Both the position numbers and the translations under genes were made by a program. The notes under the pieces are model-generated. The model did not search any database and was not told the DNA's origin. It saw only the letters and a list, made by a program, of their open reading frames with translations. Positions 26,993 through 37,764 of a stretch of DNA of 64,000 bases are shown here, one piece after another (the stretch's first letter is position 1; each line of letters begins with the position of its first letter). The DNA comes from Methylobacterium platani (lineage in GTDB: Bacteria; Pseudomonadota; Alphaproteobacteria; Rhizobiales; Beijerinckiaceae), in assembly GCF_001653715.1 (NCBI RefSeq), contig NZ_LWHQ01000016.1, positions 52,655 to 116,654 on the forward strand, given 5' to 3'.

Positions 26993-28084
26993 ATGCGCCG
27001 CGCCATCATCCATGTCGGCACGCCCCGCACCGGCACCTCGTCGCTGCAGATGCTGCTCCACACCCGCCGGGACGATCTCGGCCGGGCGGGCATCCTCTAT
27101 CCCGCCCTGACGCCGGCCTCCGCGGCCGCGCCCCATGTCAGCCACCAGCATCTCGGCGAGACCCTGGACGGGCGCCGGCCGCGGCGCGAGCGGGGCAAGC
27201 TCCTCGCCGCCCTCGACCGGGCGCTGGCCGAGAGCCGGCACGACGTCGCCCTGCTGTCCTACGAGAGCCTGTGCCTGCTGCCGCCCTGGCACCGCGCGCC
27301 GAAGCTCCTCTGCGGCCTGTTCGAGCGCCGGGGCTTCCGGCCCGAGATCCTGATGACGGTGCGCCCGCAGGAGGCCTACCTGCAGTCGCAATATACCTGG
27401 CGGATCCAGTTCCTGCGCGAGGCCCGGGCCTTCGCGGCGGCGTTCGAGGCCGAGCTGCGGGCGCGCCGGTTCGACTACACGAGCGGCCTCGGGAGCTGGG
27501 CCCGGGCCGCCGCATGGCGGGTGCATCTCGTGCCGGTGCAGGACCGGCGCTCGCCGGCGCCGCTGGTCGAGCGGATCGCGGCCGAGCTCGGGCTCGCCGA
27601 CCGGCTCCTGCCGCTCCTGACGCCGGCGGACCTCGCCTACCGCACCAACGAGAGCCTCGGGCCGGTCGGCGTCGAGGTGTCGCGCCGCCTGCGCGCGCAA
27701 GGGGCCGGCGGGGCGCAGGGCCTCACCCGCGCGGTCACCGCGCGCATCGACGCCCTGGCGCACGAGCGCGGCCTCGACGCCGAGCCGTTCCGGGCCCTCG
27801 ATGCGGGCATGATCGAGCGGGTCCGCGCGCTCTACGGGCGCCGCAACGACGCCCTCGCCCGCCGGGTCTGGGGCACCGGCTGGGACAGCCGCGTCGCCGA
27901 TCCGCCGGCCCGGGCGGTGAACGAGCTGGCGCGGCTCGGGCCCGCCACCGGGCCGGAATCGGCGGTGGCGGAGATCCTCGGCCTCGTCCGCCGCGAGTTC
28001 GCGGACCGGCTGCCGGCCGGACCGCCGGGCCTGCTCGGCCGGGCGGCGTCGCAGGTCGTGCGGTTCGCCCGGACGCTCGCGTAG
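26993..28084 (+). CDS. Sulfotransferase-like protein (second copy)
   Basis: This 363-aa protein begins MRRAIIHVGTPRTGTSSLQMLL, a PAPS-binding loop like that of the 6.2-kb gene (HIGTHKTGTTS). It continues with LLSYESLCLL and TVRPQEAYLQSQYTWR, the region equivalent to the 3'-phosphate loop. The C-terminal third (RVWGTGWDSRVADPP...) is family-specific. Unlike the 6.2-kb gene it has the normal high GC of the window and stands alone. Substrate unknown; a surface glycan is likely. Confidence 0.68.
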   Translation: MRRAIIHVGTPRTGTSSLQMLLHTRRDDLGRAGILYPALTPASAAAPHVSHQHLGETLDGRRPRRERGKLLAALDRALAESRHDVALLSYESLCLLPPWHRAPKLLCGLFERRGFRPEILMTVRPQEAYLQSQYTWRIQFLREARAFAAAFEAELRARRFDYTSGLGSWARAAAWRVHLVPVQDRRSPAPLVERIAAELGLADRLLPLLTPADLAYRTNESLGPVGVEVSRRLRAQGAGGAQGLTRAVTARIDALAHERGLDAEPFRALDAGMIERVRALYGRRNDALARRVWGTGWDSRVADPPARAVNELARLGPATGPESAVAEILGLVRREFADRLPAGPPGLLGRAASQVVRFARTLA

Positions 28085-28184
28085 CGATCCCCGCCCGGCC
28101 ATTCTGCGAGCGCCTGGGACCGGATCGGGTCCCGTCGCGTTGAGGGCCGGGCGCCGGCCCGGCGCCCGCGATCCGGGAACAGGC

Positions 28185-28628
28185 ATGACGTCACGTCCAT
28201 CCGCAATCCGCACCGCCCTGTTGCTCGGCGCGGCGCTCGCCCTGCCGGCCCAGGCACAGAGCCAGGCCCCGAGCCCAGCCCCGACGGCGCCCGCCCCGCC
28301 CGTCGGCGCGGCGACGGCGACGCCGGACAACGCGGTGCTGCTCACCGTCTTCCTGCGCCACGACCAGTCGCGACCGCTCTCCGAGCTGAACGCACAGCTC
28401 GCGAAGCAGGGTTTCTACAAGGCCTTCCCGCCCCCGGGCATGGAGGTGGTGTCCTGGACGGTGGCGATGGGGATCGGCCAGATCATCGTCCTGCGCCTGC
28501 CGGCGACGCGCCTGCGCGAGGTCAACCGCGTCCTCGAGGACACCGCCTGGGGCGCCTACCGCACCGAGTTCTATCCGACCTACGACTACAGGGCGGTCGG
28601 GATGGCGGAGCACGACAAGGCGAGGTAG
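28185..28628 (+). CDS. Exported hypothetical protein
   Basis: This 147-aa protein has a signal peptide (RTALLLGAALALPAQAQS, cleavage near 24), a Pro/Ala-rich linker, and a compact domain (NAVLLTVFLRHDQSRPLSELNAQLAKQGFYKAFPPPGMEVVSWTVAMGIGQIIVLRLP...FYPTYDY). The domain has a ferredoxin-like strand-helix pattern. Similar small periplasmic proteins are common in Methylobacterium; function unknown. An in-frame upstream start would add residues unlike a signal peptide, so the ATG at 28185 is preferred. Confidence 0.7.
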   Translation: MTSRPSAIRTALLLGAALALPAQAQSQAPSPAPTAPAPPVGAATATPDNAVLLTVFLRHDQSRPLSELNAQLAKQGFYKAFPPPGMEVVSWTVAMGIGQIIVLRLPATRLREVNRVLEDTAWGAYRTEFYPTYDYRAVGMAEHDKAR

Positions 28629-28702
28629 GGCGCACGCGGCCCGCCCGCAGCGAGGGGCACCGCCGCGGGCGCCCCTCCCACGATGCCGCGGAACGCCCGC
28701 CC

Positions 28703-29251
28703 CTACCGGTCGGCCTTCTCGCCCCGGGCCTCGCGGGCGACGTAGCCCTTCGTCACCGGCACGATCTGGGCGAAGACCGCCTCGGCCATGCGCTCCTCCT
28801 CCTCGAGCGACTGGCGCAGGGTCTCGACGTCCCGGGCCTGCCCGGCCTCCTCGGCGAGCGCGATCAGCGAGGTGTAGGCGGCGATCTCGTAGGTCTCGAC
28901 CGAGTAGTCGGTGTAGAGGTTCTTCAGGACCTCGTCGCCGGTCACGCTGTGGACCAGCGCCGCGACGTTGCCGACCGTCTGGGTCACCACGTCCTTGAGG
29001 AGCGAGCGGTCCTCGCCGTGGCCGTGCAGCAGGTCGGCGAGGCGGGCGACCTGCTGGTCGGTCTCGCTCCGGTGCAGCCGCAGGGCCTGGGTCAGCTCGG
29101 GATAGTGCTCGTAGCGCTCGATCTGGCGCTGGATCATCTGCGCCGCCTGCTTCTCCAGGGCGTGGGTGTTGCGCAGGGCCGTGACGTAGATCGCGTGCGC
29201 GGTCTCGGTCGTCGCGGAACCGGCCTTGCTCGCGGTCGCGGTGGTGGTCAT
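28703..29251 (-). CDS. YciE/YciF-type ferritin-like stress protein (DUF892)
   Basis: This 182-aa all-helical protein matches the DUF892 family. Helix 1 is AIYVTALRNTHALEKQAAQMIQRQIERYEHYPEL, helix 2 LRLHRSETDQQVARLADLLHGHG, then VSVETYEIAAYTSLIALAEEAG and a last helix LRQSLEEEERMAEAVF. The E and H pairs would form a di-iron site. Family members are induced by osmotic or oxidative stress. The start MTTTATASKAG at 29251 is favoured because longer frames add Arg-rich non-family sequence. Confidence 0.82.
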   Translation of the reverse strand: MTTTATASKAGSATTETAHAIYVTALRNTHALEKQAAQMIQRQIERYEHYPELTQALRLHRSETDQQVARLADLLHGHGEDRSLLKDVVTQTVGNVAALVHSVTGDEVLKNLYTDYSVETYEIAAYTSLIALAEEAGQARDVETLRQSLEEEERMAEAVFAQIVPVTKGYVAREARGEKADR

Positions 29252-29547
29252 CGCGGAATCTCTCGCCTGGTGATGGGTGGCGGACAAACTGCTCGGGGGT
29301 ATCCCGGGTTCGACCTCGGCCGTGCCGGCACGGGCGTGACGAAACCGCGCGCGGCTCCCCCGGGCGATGGGGAGTGGCAAGCCCCGATGGTTTCGTGTAG
29401 AGGTGCGCCACCCTCGCCCGCATACGGCGAGGTTTTTCGCCTTGGCAGACCGCGCTGGACGACATCCCGGCCCGGCCGAGCCGCGTGCGGAAGGCGGCCC
29501 CGAGAGGGCCGCGCCTCCTTCGACCCGTCACACTGAAAGGACACGCG
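29252..29547. other. Divergent intergenic region between DUF892 gene and rpsO
   Basis: No gene. It should contain the leftward promoter of the ferritin-like gene and the rightward promoter of rpsO. A gaaagg ribosome site precedes the rpsO ATG (29535-29540). Confidence 0.45.
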
Positions 29548-29817
29548 ATGTCGATCACGGCGGAGCGCAAGACCGCGCTCATCAAGGAACATGCCCGCGG
29601 CGGTACGGATACCGGCTCGCCGGAGGTGCAGGTCGCGATCCTCACCGAGCGGATCCAGAACCTCACCGGGCACTTCAAGACCCACACCAAGGACAACCAC
29701 TCGCGCCGCGGCCTGCTCAAGCTGGTGTCGCAGCGCCGGTCGCTCCTCGACTACCTGAAGCGCAAGGACGAGGCCCGCTACCGCGCCCTCATCGAGCGCC
29801 TCGGCATCCGCCGCTAA
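29548..29817 (+). CDS. rpsO: 30S ribosomal protein S15
   Basis: This 89-aa protein is the full usual length. Family motifs: [50 protein letters not shown] and [13 protein letters not shown]15 binds 16S rRNA helices in the central domain of the small subunit. Its order before pnp is conserved across Proteobacteria. Confidence 0.98.
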   Translation: MSITAERKTALIKEHARGGTDTGSPEVQVAILTERIQNLTGHFKTHTKDNHSRRGLLKLVSQRRSLLDYLKRKDEARYRALIERLGIRR

Positions 29818-30049
29818 GGCGGGACCCACGCGGTTCGGGCACCGGTCCGGGCCGCGTTTTCGCGGGTGAGCCTTGAGGCTCCCCCGTCCCGGGTGGGCCG
29901 GAATGGGTCCGGCCGCCCCACTCTGCCGGGACCCGCGCTCGAGGCGCGGGCCGCGACCGCCAGGGCAGGATCGCCGGTGGCTCACCCCCGAGCCCCTCGC
30001 CGTCTTGCGCTGGCGCCGCCCACCCGGACCGCAGGAAGGCATGACGACA

Positions 30050-32218
<2,169 letters not shown>

Positions 32219-32271
32219 TCGGCTGACATCCGCGGCGGGGTCCCGACGGGTCCCCGCCACGCGCCCTGCGA

Positions 32272-32300
32272 AGCGCGGTCCCTCGGGACCGCGCTTTTTT
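32272..32300 (+). terminator. Rho-independent terminator of the rpsO-pnp operon
   Basis: agcgcggtcc (32272-32281) pairs with ggaccgcgct (32286-32295) across a 4-nt loop and is followed by six T. It is a classic intrinsic terminator 54 bp after the pnp stop. Confidence 0.92.
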
Positions 32301-32574
32301 CATGCGCGACGCCTTTGCGCGCAGACCGCCCGCCGCGCGATCGATGCGATCGCGTCGAGATGCGAATCCGAACTCTCCCGGTCGCCGTGGAACATCCGGT
32401 CCGGTCACCGGAACATGTTTGACGGGACATGCATCCGATACGCCGATGAGTCGGTCTCTGGCTCGCCCTGCGACACGGCCATCGTCGAGCCGGTTCCCGA
32501 CGATTCGCACGGATGTATGGGTAAAATATTCATAGATTCCCATTACGTTAGGTTATCCGAGGAGATATGCACTC

Positions 32575-33975
32575 ATGCTGGCAGCGCGTAGCCCTGGATC
32601 GACGGATCTCGACCCAGGGAAACGGGGCTGTGCCGGTCCGCGCCGGCCCGCTGCCGCCGCCACCCTCGACGAGGCTCTCCAGCGGATCGAGGCGGAGGGC
32701 CTGTGGGCGGAGGTCGACGCGAAGCTCAAGACGACGGGCCGGCTCCTGACCAACTCGCCGCAACTGGAAGATATCTGCCGTCTGATCCTGTGGTCGGAAA
32801 ACCGGCGCATCGCGACCAACTGGCTCTGGGGCGTCACGCTCATCATGTGGCTCTCGATCCCGTTCGACGGCCTCGTCGTGCCCGATGCGCTCCCGGCGAT
32901 CGTCGCCGGACATGCGGTCCTGACCACGCTCGCCCTCGTCCCGGCCCTGAGGGCCTGGAGGCAGCCCGGATCGGACACGGCCCAAGGGGTGACCGCCTGC
33001 CTGTTCGTCTCCATCGTCATGCTCGCCGCCGTCCTGACCGGCAGGCAGGCGGGCGGCACGAATTTCGAGCGTTTCGTCATGGTCGGCTTCTTCGGCATGG
33101 CGACGGCGGTCGCCCTGCTCCCGTTGCGTGTGCGCTGGACGGCGCTGACCGTCCTCGTCCTCAACGCGAACTTCGTGATGTGCCAGTTCATCAACCCGGC
33201 CGTGGACGGTGCGGCAGGCGTGCTGTTCACGCTGTACTTCTGCGCCATCAGCGGTGCTCTCGTCGCGGCCCGCGCGGCGATGAACAGCCGGCAACGGCGC
33301 TCCGCCCTGCTGTGGTTGAGGGAAACGCGCAAGACTGCCCTGCTGAAGGAAAGCCACGACCGCCTGCACGTCATGGCCTACACCGATGCGTTGACCGGCC
33401 TGCGCAACCGGCAGGCGATCAGCGAGGATTTCGCCGGCCTGCTCCGGGACGCCCCGGCCGGCGAGGCCCTGTCCGTCGGCATGATCGACATCGACGACTT
33501 CAAGCGCCTGAACGACAGCCGGGGCCACGCCGCGGGCGACCAGGCGTTGCGTGCGGTCGGGTCCCTGCTCCTGGACTTCTCGACCGCCCACGGGGCGATC
33601 TGCGGCCGGATCGGCGGCGAAGAGTTTCTGGTGCTGATGCCGCGCATGGCGACCGAGGACGCCCTGGCCCGGGTCAAGACCCTGATGGAGACCCTGCACC
33701 GGATGAACGTCCCGAATCCGGGCTCGCGCGTGGCCGACCGGGTCACCCTGAGCGCCGGCCTCGTAACGGTGATCGCGGGCGAGACCGAAGGCTGCCATCC
33801 GGAATTCGTGATGCGCCGGGCCGACGTCGCCCTGTACGATGCCAAGAACCGCGGCCGCAACCGCGTCGTCGCGACGACGCTGTCGCCCGCGCCGGGCGTC
33901 AGGGAGCTGACGGCCCTCGTCGAAGAGGCGCAGCGGCGCCCGGCGGCGGCGGGGAATCGCGGATGTCGGGCGTAG
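32575..33975 (+). CDS. Membrane-bound diguanylate cyclase (GGEEF)
   Basis: This 466-aa protein has an N-terminal soluble region (1-~80) and about six membrane segments (about 84-232, beginning NWLWGVTLIMWLSIPF). A signalling helix follows, then a GGDEF domain (about 262-440) with DALTGLRNR and GGEEF at 347-351. It would make c-di-GMP from two GTP. No I-site RxxD is obvious five residues before the motif. The upstream 356 bp contain the pnp terminator and an AT-rich promoter-like patch (32515-32570). The extreme N-terminus is uncertain; translation may start nearer TLDEALQRIEAEG. Confidence 0.88.
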   Translation: MLAARSPGSTDLDPGKRGCAGPRRPAAAATLDEALQRIEAEGLWAEVDAKLKTTGRLLTNSPQLEDICRLILWSENRRIATNWLWGVTLIMWLSIPFDGLVVPDALPAIVAGHAVLTTLALVPALRAWRQPGSDTAQGVTACLFVSIVMLAAVLTGRQAGGTNFERFVMVGFFGMATAVALLPLRVRWTALTVLVLNANFVMCQFINPAVDGAAGVLFTLYFCAISGALVAARAAMNSRQRRSALLWLRETRKTALLKESHDRLHVMAYTDALTGLRNRQAISEDFAGLLRDAPAGEALSVGMIDIDDFKRLNDSRGHAAGDQALRAVGSLLLDFSTAHGAICGRIGGEEFLVLMPRMATEDALARVKTLMETLHRMNVPNPGSRVADRVTLSAGLVTVIAGETEGCHPEFVMRRADVALYDAKNRGRNRVVATTLSPAPGVRELTALVEEAQRRPAAAGNRGCRA

Positions 33976-34016
33976 GGACGCGGGATGCGTCGATGGGGAT
34001 GTGCGCCCACCGGTGA

Positions 34017-34343
34017 GAGCCGGCCGCCGATCCGCGGGTGCTCGCCTGGATCGATGCCCGGGCGATCGAGACCCTGTACCTGTCGGCCGTCACGGTGGCC
34101 GAGCGCCGGTTCGGCATCGTCACCCTGCCGTCGGGCAAACGACGCGACATCCTCCACCGGCGTCTCGAGGCGCAGGTGCTGGCGTTGTTCGCGCACCGCG
34201 TCCGGCCCTTCGACCTCGATGCCGCCACGGCCTGTGCCGGCCTCATGGTCGCCATCCGCGACACGAGCCCGTTCGAGGCCGCCGGGTTGCGCACGATCGA
34301 CCCGTGGGACGCGGTACGGGAACCGAAGGCCGGTCGGTCGTAG
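34017..34343 (+). pseudogene. Degraded PIN-domain (VapC/FitB-like) toxin remnant
   Basis: The reading frame (DPRVLAWIDARAIETLYLSAVTVAERRFGIVTLPSGKR...VRPFDLDAATACAGLM, then RDTSPFEAAGLRTIDPWD) matches the body of FitB/VapC PIN-domain ribonuclease toxins. It is broken twice. An in-frame TGA (34014-34016) cuts off the start, removing the first catalytic Asp (usual MxLLDTN). About 25 residues holding a further acidic catalytic site (usually ...GYIAAIA...VATRDTSPF) are missing between LM and RDTSPF. No antitoxin gene precedes it. A relic, not a working toxin. Confidence 0.75.
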
Positions 34344-34441
34344 CGACGGCTCGACCGTCCCGCGGCCTTCCCGGTCAGTCCCGACTCTGGTTCAAGATCT
34401 GTCACGGGCCGAAGCCGATTCGCCCGCCCGGGAGGCAGCGC

Positions 34442-35074
34442 ATGAGCGACGATCTCGTCTTCTACACCCACCCGATGTCCCGCGGCCGCATCGCCCGCTG
34501 GATGCTGGAGGAGGTCGGGGCGCCCTACCGCACCGAGATCGTCGGCTACGGCCCGGCGATGAAGGAGGCGGCCTACCGGGCCGTCAACCCGCTCGCCAAG
34601 GTGCCGGCCCTGACCCATCGCGGCGTCACCGTGACCGAGACGGCGGCGATCTGCGCCTACCTGGCCGACGCTTTCCCCGACGCCGGCCTCGCTCCGGCCC
34701 CGGGCGATCCGGAGCGGGGCGCCTATTACCGTTGGCTGTTCTTCGCCGCCGGGCCGGTCGAGGCGGCGGTGACCGACAAGGCGCTGGGCGTCGTGGTGCC
34801 GGAGGAGCGCCGCCGCATGGTCGGCTACGGCAGCATGGCGGAGGTGCTCGACGCGCTCGAAGGGGCGGTCTCGGGCCGCGAATACCTCGCCGGCGGGCGC
34901 TTCTCGGCGGCGGATCTCTATGTCGGCTCGCACCTGATGTGGGGGATGCAGTTCGGCGGGATCGAGCGGCGCCCTGCCTACGAGGCCTACGTGGCGCGCC
35001 TCGCCGGCCGCCCGGCCGCCGTCAGGGCGCGGGAGATCGACGACCGGCTCATCGCCGAGTCGCCGCAGGGCTGA
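34442..35074 (+). CDS. Glutathione S-transferase family protein
   Basis: This 210-aa cytosolic protein has an N-terminal thioredoxin-like domain (LVFYTHPMSRGRIARWMLEEVGAPYRTEIV, NPLAKVPAL, VTETAAICAYLAD) and a C-terminal helical domain (about 90-205, with YLAGGRFSAADLYVGSHLMW). Ser13 (PMSRGRIARW) is at the usual catalytic Ser/Cys position. It conjugates or reduces electrophiles with glutathione. Start ATG at 34442 follows ggcagcgc. Single-gene unit. Confidence 0.9.
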   Translation: MSDDLVFYTHPMSRGRIARWMLEEVGAPYRTEIVGYGPAMKEAAYRAVNPLAKVPALTHRGVTVTETAAICAYLADAFPDAGLAPAPGDPERGAYYRWLFFAAGPVEAAVTDKALGVVVPEERRRMVGYGSMAEVLDALEGAVSGREYLAGGRFSAADLYVGSHLMWGMQFGGIERRPAYEAYVARLAGRPAAVRAREIDDRLIAESPQG

Positions 35075-35169
35075 GCGGGGTCTGCCCCAGGGAACGTCCG
35101 GCCTCCGCCCGCGTTCGCACCGCGACGTGAGCGGACACTCGTCCGCCCCTCGAGCCTGACGGAGATCCC

Positions 35170-35412
35170 ATGGCCAACGACCTGATGCACGACGTGTTCG
35201 GCGGCGAGCGCAACCTGACCACCAAGGAGCGCACCATCTCGGTCGTGCTCGGGCTCGGCCTGGCCGCCGCCGCGGCCCAGCCGCGGCCGAACAAGTTCCT
35301 GAGCCTCGCGGCCCTGGTCGCCGGCTCGCTGCTGGCGATCCGCGGCGCCACCGGCCATTGCGCCGCCAAGTCGCTGATGAACGGCAGCTCGCACGCGCCG
35401 GCGCGGGTCTGA
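35170..35412 (+). CDS. Small DUF2892-like membrane protein
   Basis: This 80-aa protein has a GGERNLTTKERTISVVLGLGL opening and two short membrane helices (about 22-38 and 42-60), ending CAAKSLMNG. This fits the DUF2892 (YgaP-like inner-membrane) family. Function unknown; possibly stress-related. A rho-independent terminator follows at 35476. Confidence 0.75.
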   Translation: MANDLMHDVFGGERNLTTKERTISVVLGLGLAAAAAQPRPNKFLSLAALVAGSLLAIRGATGHCAAKSLMNGSSHAPARV

Positions 35413-35475
35413 ACGACGGACGGGGCGCCGCGAGCGCCCCGCTCCCGACCCGACGGTCGATTTCGCGAAAAAGAC

Positions 35476-35510
35476 AAGGCCCGCGCCGGCATCCCGGGGC
35501 GGGCCTTTCC
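35476..35510. terminator. Intrinsic terminator between convergent genes
   Basis: aaggcccgc (35476-35484) pairs with gcgggcctt (35499-35507); T residues follow on the right and AAAAAG precedes on the left, so it can serve both the rightward DUF2892 gene and the leftward YeaQ-like gene. Confidence 0.7.
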
Positions 35511-35552
35511 GTAGGGGGAGGGGGGACCGGCGGGACCCGCCGGCCCGGACGA

Positions 35553-35825
35553 TCAGAGGGCCGTGGTGCGGCGGCGGCCCTGGATGAAGCCGAAGATCGC
35601 CAGCACGATGACCGCGCCGACGACCGAGGCGATCAGGCCCGCGCCCTGGTTGGGGGCGTACCATCCGGTGACCTGGCCCAGGAACGTCGCCACGAAGGCG
35701 CCGACGATGCCGAGCAGGGTGGTCATGATGAAGCCGCTCGGCTCGTTGGCCGAGCCGGGCATGATGAACTTGGCGATGACACCGGCGACGAAGCCGATGA
35801 TGATGGTCCACAGGATCGCAAGCAT
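35553..35825 (-). CDS. GlsB/YeaQ/YmgE-family stress-response membrane protein
   Basis: This 90-aa protein has three membrane segments with small-residue motifs: LWTIIIGFVAGVIAKFIMPG, FIMTTLLGIVGAFVATFLG and LIASVVGAVIVLAIFGFIQG. This is the exact layout of transglycosylase-associated (Tag/YeaQ) proteins. Commonly induced by stress; molecular role unknown. Confidence 0.9.
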   Translation of the reverse strand: MLAILWTIIIGFVAGVIAKFIMPGSANEPSGFIMTTLLGIVGAFVATFLGQVTGWYAPNQGAGLIASVVGAVIVLAIFGFIQGRRRTTAL

Positions 35826-35940
35826 TGGGGTCTGCCCTTCGGCTCCGCTTCGATGCAGGGCAAACGCACGAGGTTGGGCCGTGGTTGCTTGTCGATCCTC
35901 CGGCGTCTCGCAGATCCTCGATACGGGAGCCCGGCCGCCT

Positions 35941-36426
35941 TCAGGCGTAGCGGAACACCGGCACCCGCTGGGACGGGATCAGCAGATCGCGCAGCCCCTG
36001 CCAGCCGGCCTGGATCTGTTGCAGGATCTCGACCGACAGGACCGACCACATCGCCAGGCTGAGCACGATGTTCGCGCCGGCGACGACGAGAAGCCAGGTC
36101 GGAAACGGCCCGGCGCGGGCATCCCTGCGGTGCCGCATGACCGCGAGCGCGGCAGCCGCCAGGGGCGGGCCGACGAGGAGCGGGACGAGCGCCATGATCC
36201 AGACCAGGGCCTCGCCCCGCAAGGCCAGGAGGCGCCCCGCTGCCACGGCGGCCAGGATGCGGACGGAGCGTCGAAACCGCCCGGCCGCGGCTTCGACCGG
36301 GATCAGGCAGCCGCAGCTCGTGCAGACGAGGCGACCTGCCCGGACCGGCAGGCGGCAGGCCGGACAGGGGGCGCCGAACGCCGCTCGGCGATCGGGCGGG
36401 CGATCGGGCGCGAGGACCGTCCTCAT
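35941..36426 (-). CDS. Zinc-ribbon membrane protein
   Basis: This 161-aa protein has a zinc ribbon (CPACRLPVRAGRLVCTSCG, Cys pairs 21/24 and 35/38) followed by about three membrane segments (WIMALVPLLVGPPLAAAALAV; FPTWLLVVAGANIVLSLAMW). Its start overlaps the stop of the GYF/TM2 gene by 4 bp, so the two are co-translated and probably work together at the inner membrane. Function unknown. Confidence 0.72.
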   Translation of the reverse strand: MRTVLAPDRPPDRRAAFGAPCPACRLPVRAGRLVCTSCGCLIPVEAAAGRFRRSVRILAAVAAGRLLALRGEALVWIMALVPLLVGPPLAAAALAVMRHRRDARAGPFPTWLLVVAGANIVLSLAMWSVLSVEILQQIQAGWQGLRDLLIPSQRVPVFRYA

Positions 36427-37046
36427 GCGGCCAGTCCGGCCGCGCGCAGCCGGAACATGCGGGCATTGATCGCCTTGGCCGTCTGATAGGCGTCGATCAT
36501 CGACCAGATCCATACGATCCAACCCAGCATCACCAGCCAGAGCAGGATCGAGCCGAGCAGCATCAGGATGCCCTTGGCGACCTGGCCGTTGTACATCTGC
36601 CCGATTCCGCAGATGACCAGAGACAGCACGAGGGCGATGCCGGGCGATTTCCCGCCCGAGAGCTCGATGTCGCCGGCGAAGGCGGCAGGCGTGATCTGGT
36701 TCGTCACCTGGACGACGGTGGCGCCGGCCTCGGCCGTCACGCGGGGCGGAGCCGGCCTTGCCGCCTCGCGGAAGATGGCGGCGAGGCGCGGCTCGTCGGC
36801 CGCCGCCACCCACCGCTCGCTGCCGACGGCCATCACGGTCGAGCTCGCCATGACGCGGCCGTCCCGGGCGTAGTCCTTGATCTGGTGACCCGAATAGGGA
36901 CCGTAGGTCTGGCCCTCGGCATGCAGGTACCACTGTCCGTCGAGAGGATGCGGCGGCGGCCGCGTGTCGGCGGTGGCAGGAAGAGACGCCTGTTGCTGCG
37001 GCACGGCGCCGAGGCCGGGCATGGTCGGGCGTTCGTCGGCCTGCAT
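36423..37046 (-). CDS. GYF_2 and TM2 domain membrane protein
   Basis: This 207-aa protein has an N-terminal GYF_2 domain (GQWYLHAEGQTYGPYSGHQI, about residues 36-90, ending RWVAAADEPRLAAIF) and a C-terminal TM2 domain (about 135-195: KSPGIALVLSLVICGIGQMYNGQ, then ILMLLGSILLWLVMLG). The ATG at 37046 has GAGG ten bases upstream; a TTG at 37055 is less likely. GYF_2 domains bind proline-rich peptides. First gene of a two-gene operon with the zinc-ribbon protein. Confidence 0.82.
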   Translation of the reverse strand: MQADERPTMPGLGAVPQQQASLPATADTRPPPHPLDGQWYLHAEGQTYGPYSGHQIKDYARDGRVMASSTVMAVGSERWVAAADEPRLAAIFREAARPAPPRVTAEAGATVVQVTNQITPAAFAGDIELSGGKSPGIALVLSLVICGIGQMYNGQVAKGILMLLGSILLWLVMLGWIVWIWSMIDAYQTAKAINARMFRLRAAGLAA

Positions 37047-37399
37047 CGTCGTCAATCCTCAATGGTATGGCCTGCACGCATCGCCGTGCGACGCCCGGAC
37101 CCCGGCGCGCATGCGCCGCTCCTCAAAGGAACACAAAAAGATCAGAAGCGATCACAGGGCCGGAAACTATTCGCATCCGGCTCCTGATCGCACCTAGACT
37201 ATGGCAGATCCAGTCCTCCGGTTGCAATCCGGATCCTGAAATTTCCCCCGAGGTTGCCGCCCGGCCGGCGTCCACGTCGTTAAGATTGTCTGACGGAGGA
37301 CGTCGAGCCGGGCGGCGCGGCGGCGGAGCCCTTTACGCGACCCACGGTTCGGCGGCACAAGGCCTCGGCGCGCGGTTCCAGCGCCCCGAGGAGTTCCCG
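37047..37399. other. Divergent intergenic region, GYF/TM2 versus ridA
   Basis: No gene seen. The stretch 37130-37215 is moderately AT-rich (cacaaaaagatcagaagcga; ctagactatggcag) and probably contains both promoters. Confidence 0.4.
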
Positions 37400-37759
37400 A
37401 TGAGCATCACCCGTTTCGAGACCGGCCCCCGGATGAGCCAGGCGGTGGTCCATAACGGCACCGCCTACCTCGCCGGCCAGGTCGCGGACCAGGTCTCGAA
37501 CAACGAGGGCGTCGAGGCGCAGACCAAGGACATCCTCGCCCAGATCGACGCGCTGCTCGCCAGCGTCGGCAGCGACAAGACCCGGATCCTCTCGGCCACC
37601 ATCTACCTCGCCGACATGTCGACCTTCGCCGAGATGAACCGGGCCTGGGACGGCTGGGTCGCGGCCGGCCACGCCCCGGCCCGTGCCACCGTCGAGGCGA
37701 AGCTCGCCGCCCCGCAATACCGGGTCGAGATCTCGATCATCGCCGCGACCGGGGCCTGA
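37400..37759 (+). CDS. RidA/YjgF-family enamine deaminase
   Basis: This 119-aa protein of the RidA superfamily hydrolyses reactive 2-aminoacrylate or other enamines released by PLP enzymes. Visible are RMSQAVVHNGTAYLAGQVAD, the conserved VGSDKTRILSATIYLADM and the substrate-binding Arg in PARATVEAKLA (about 94-104). The usual SPA.GPYSQA opening is replaced, placing it in a non-canonical RidA subgroup. The next gene starts 5 bp later, so they share a transcript. Confidence 0.87.
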   Translation: MSITRFETGPRMSQAVVHNGTAYLAGQVADQVSNNEGVEAQTKDILAQIDALLASVGSDKTRILSATIYLADMSTFAEMNRAWDGWVAAGHAPARATVEAKLAAPQYRVEISIIAATGA

Positions 37760-37764
37760 CGACG

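Noticed and set aside
30041..30049. pnp start at the first ATG (MTTMFDV)
   Set aside because: Family N-termini begin MFDVQREEL, and the ribosome site is better spaced for the ATG at 30050. The choice is not certain.
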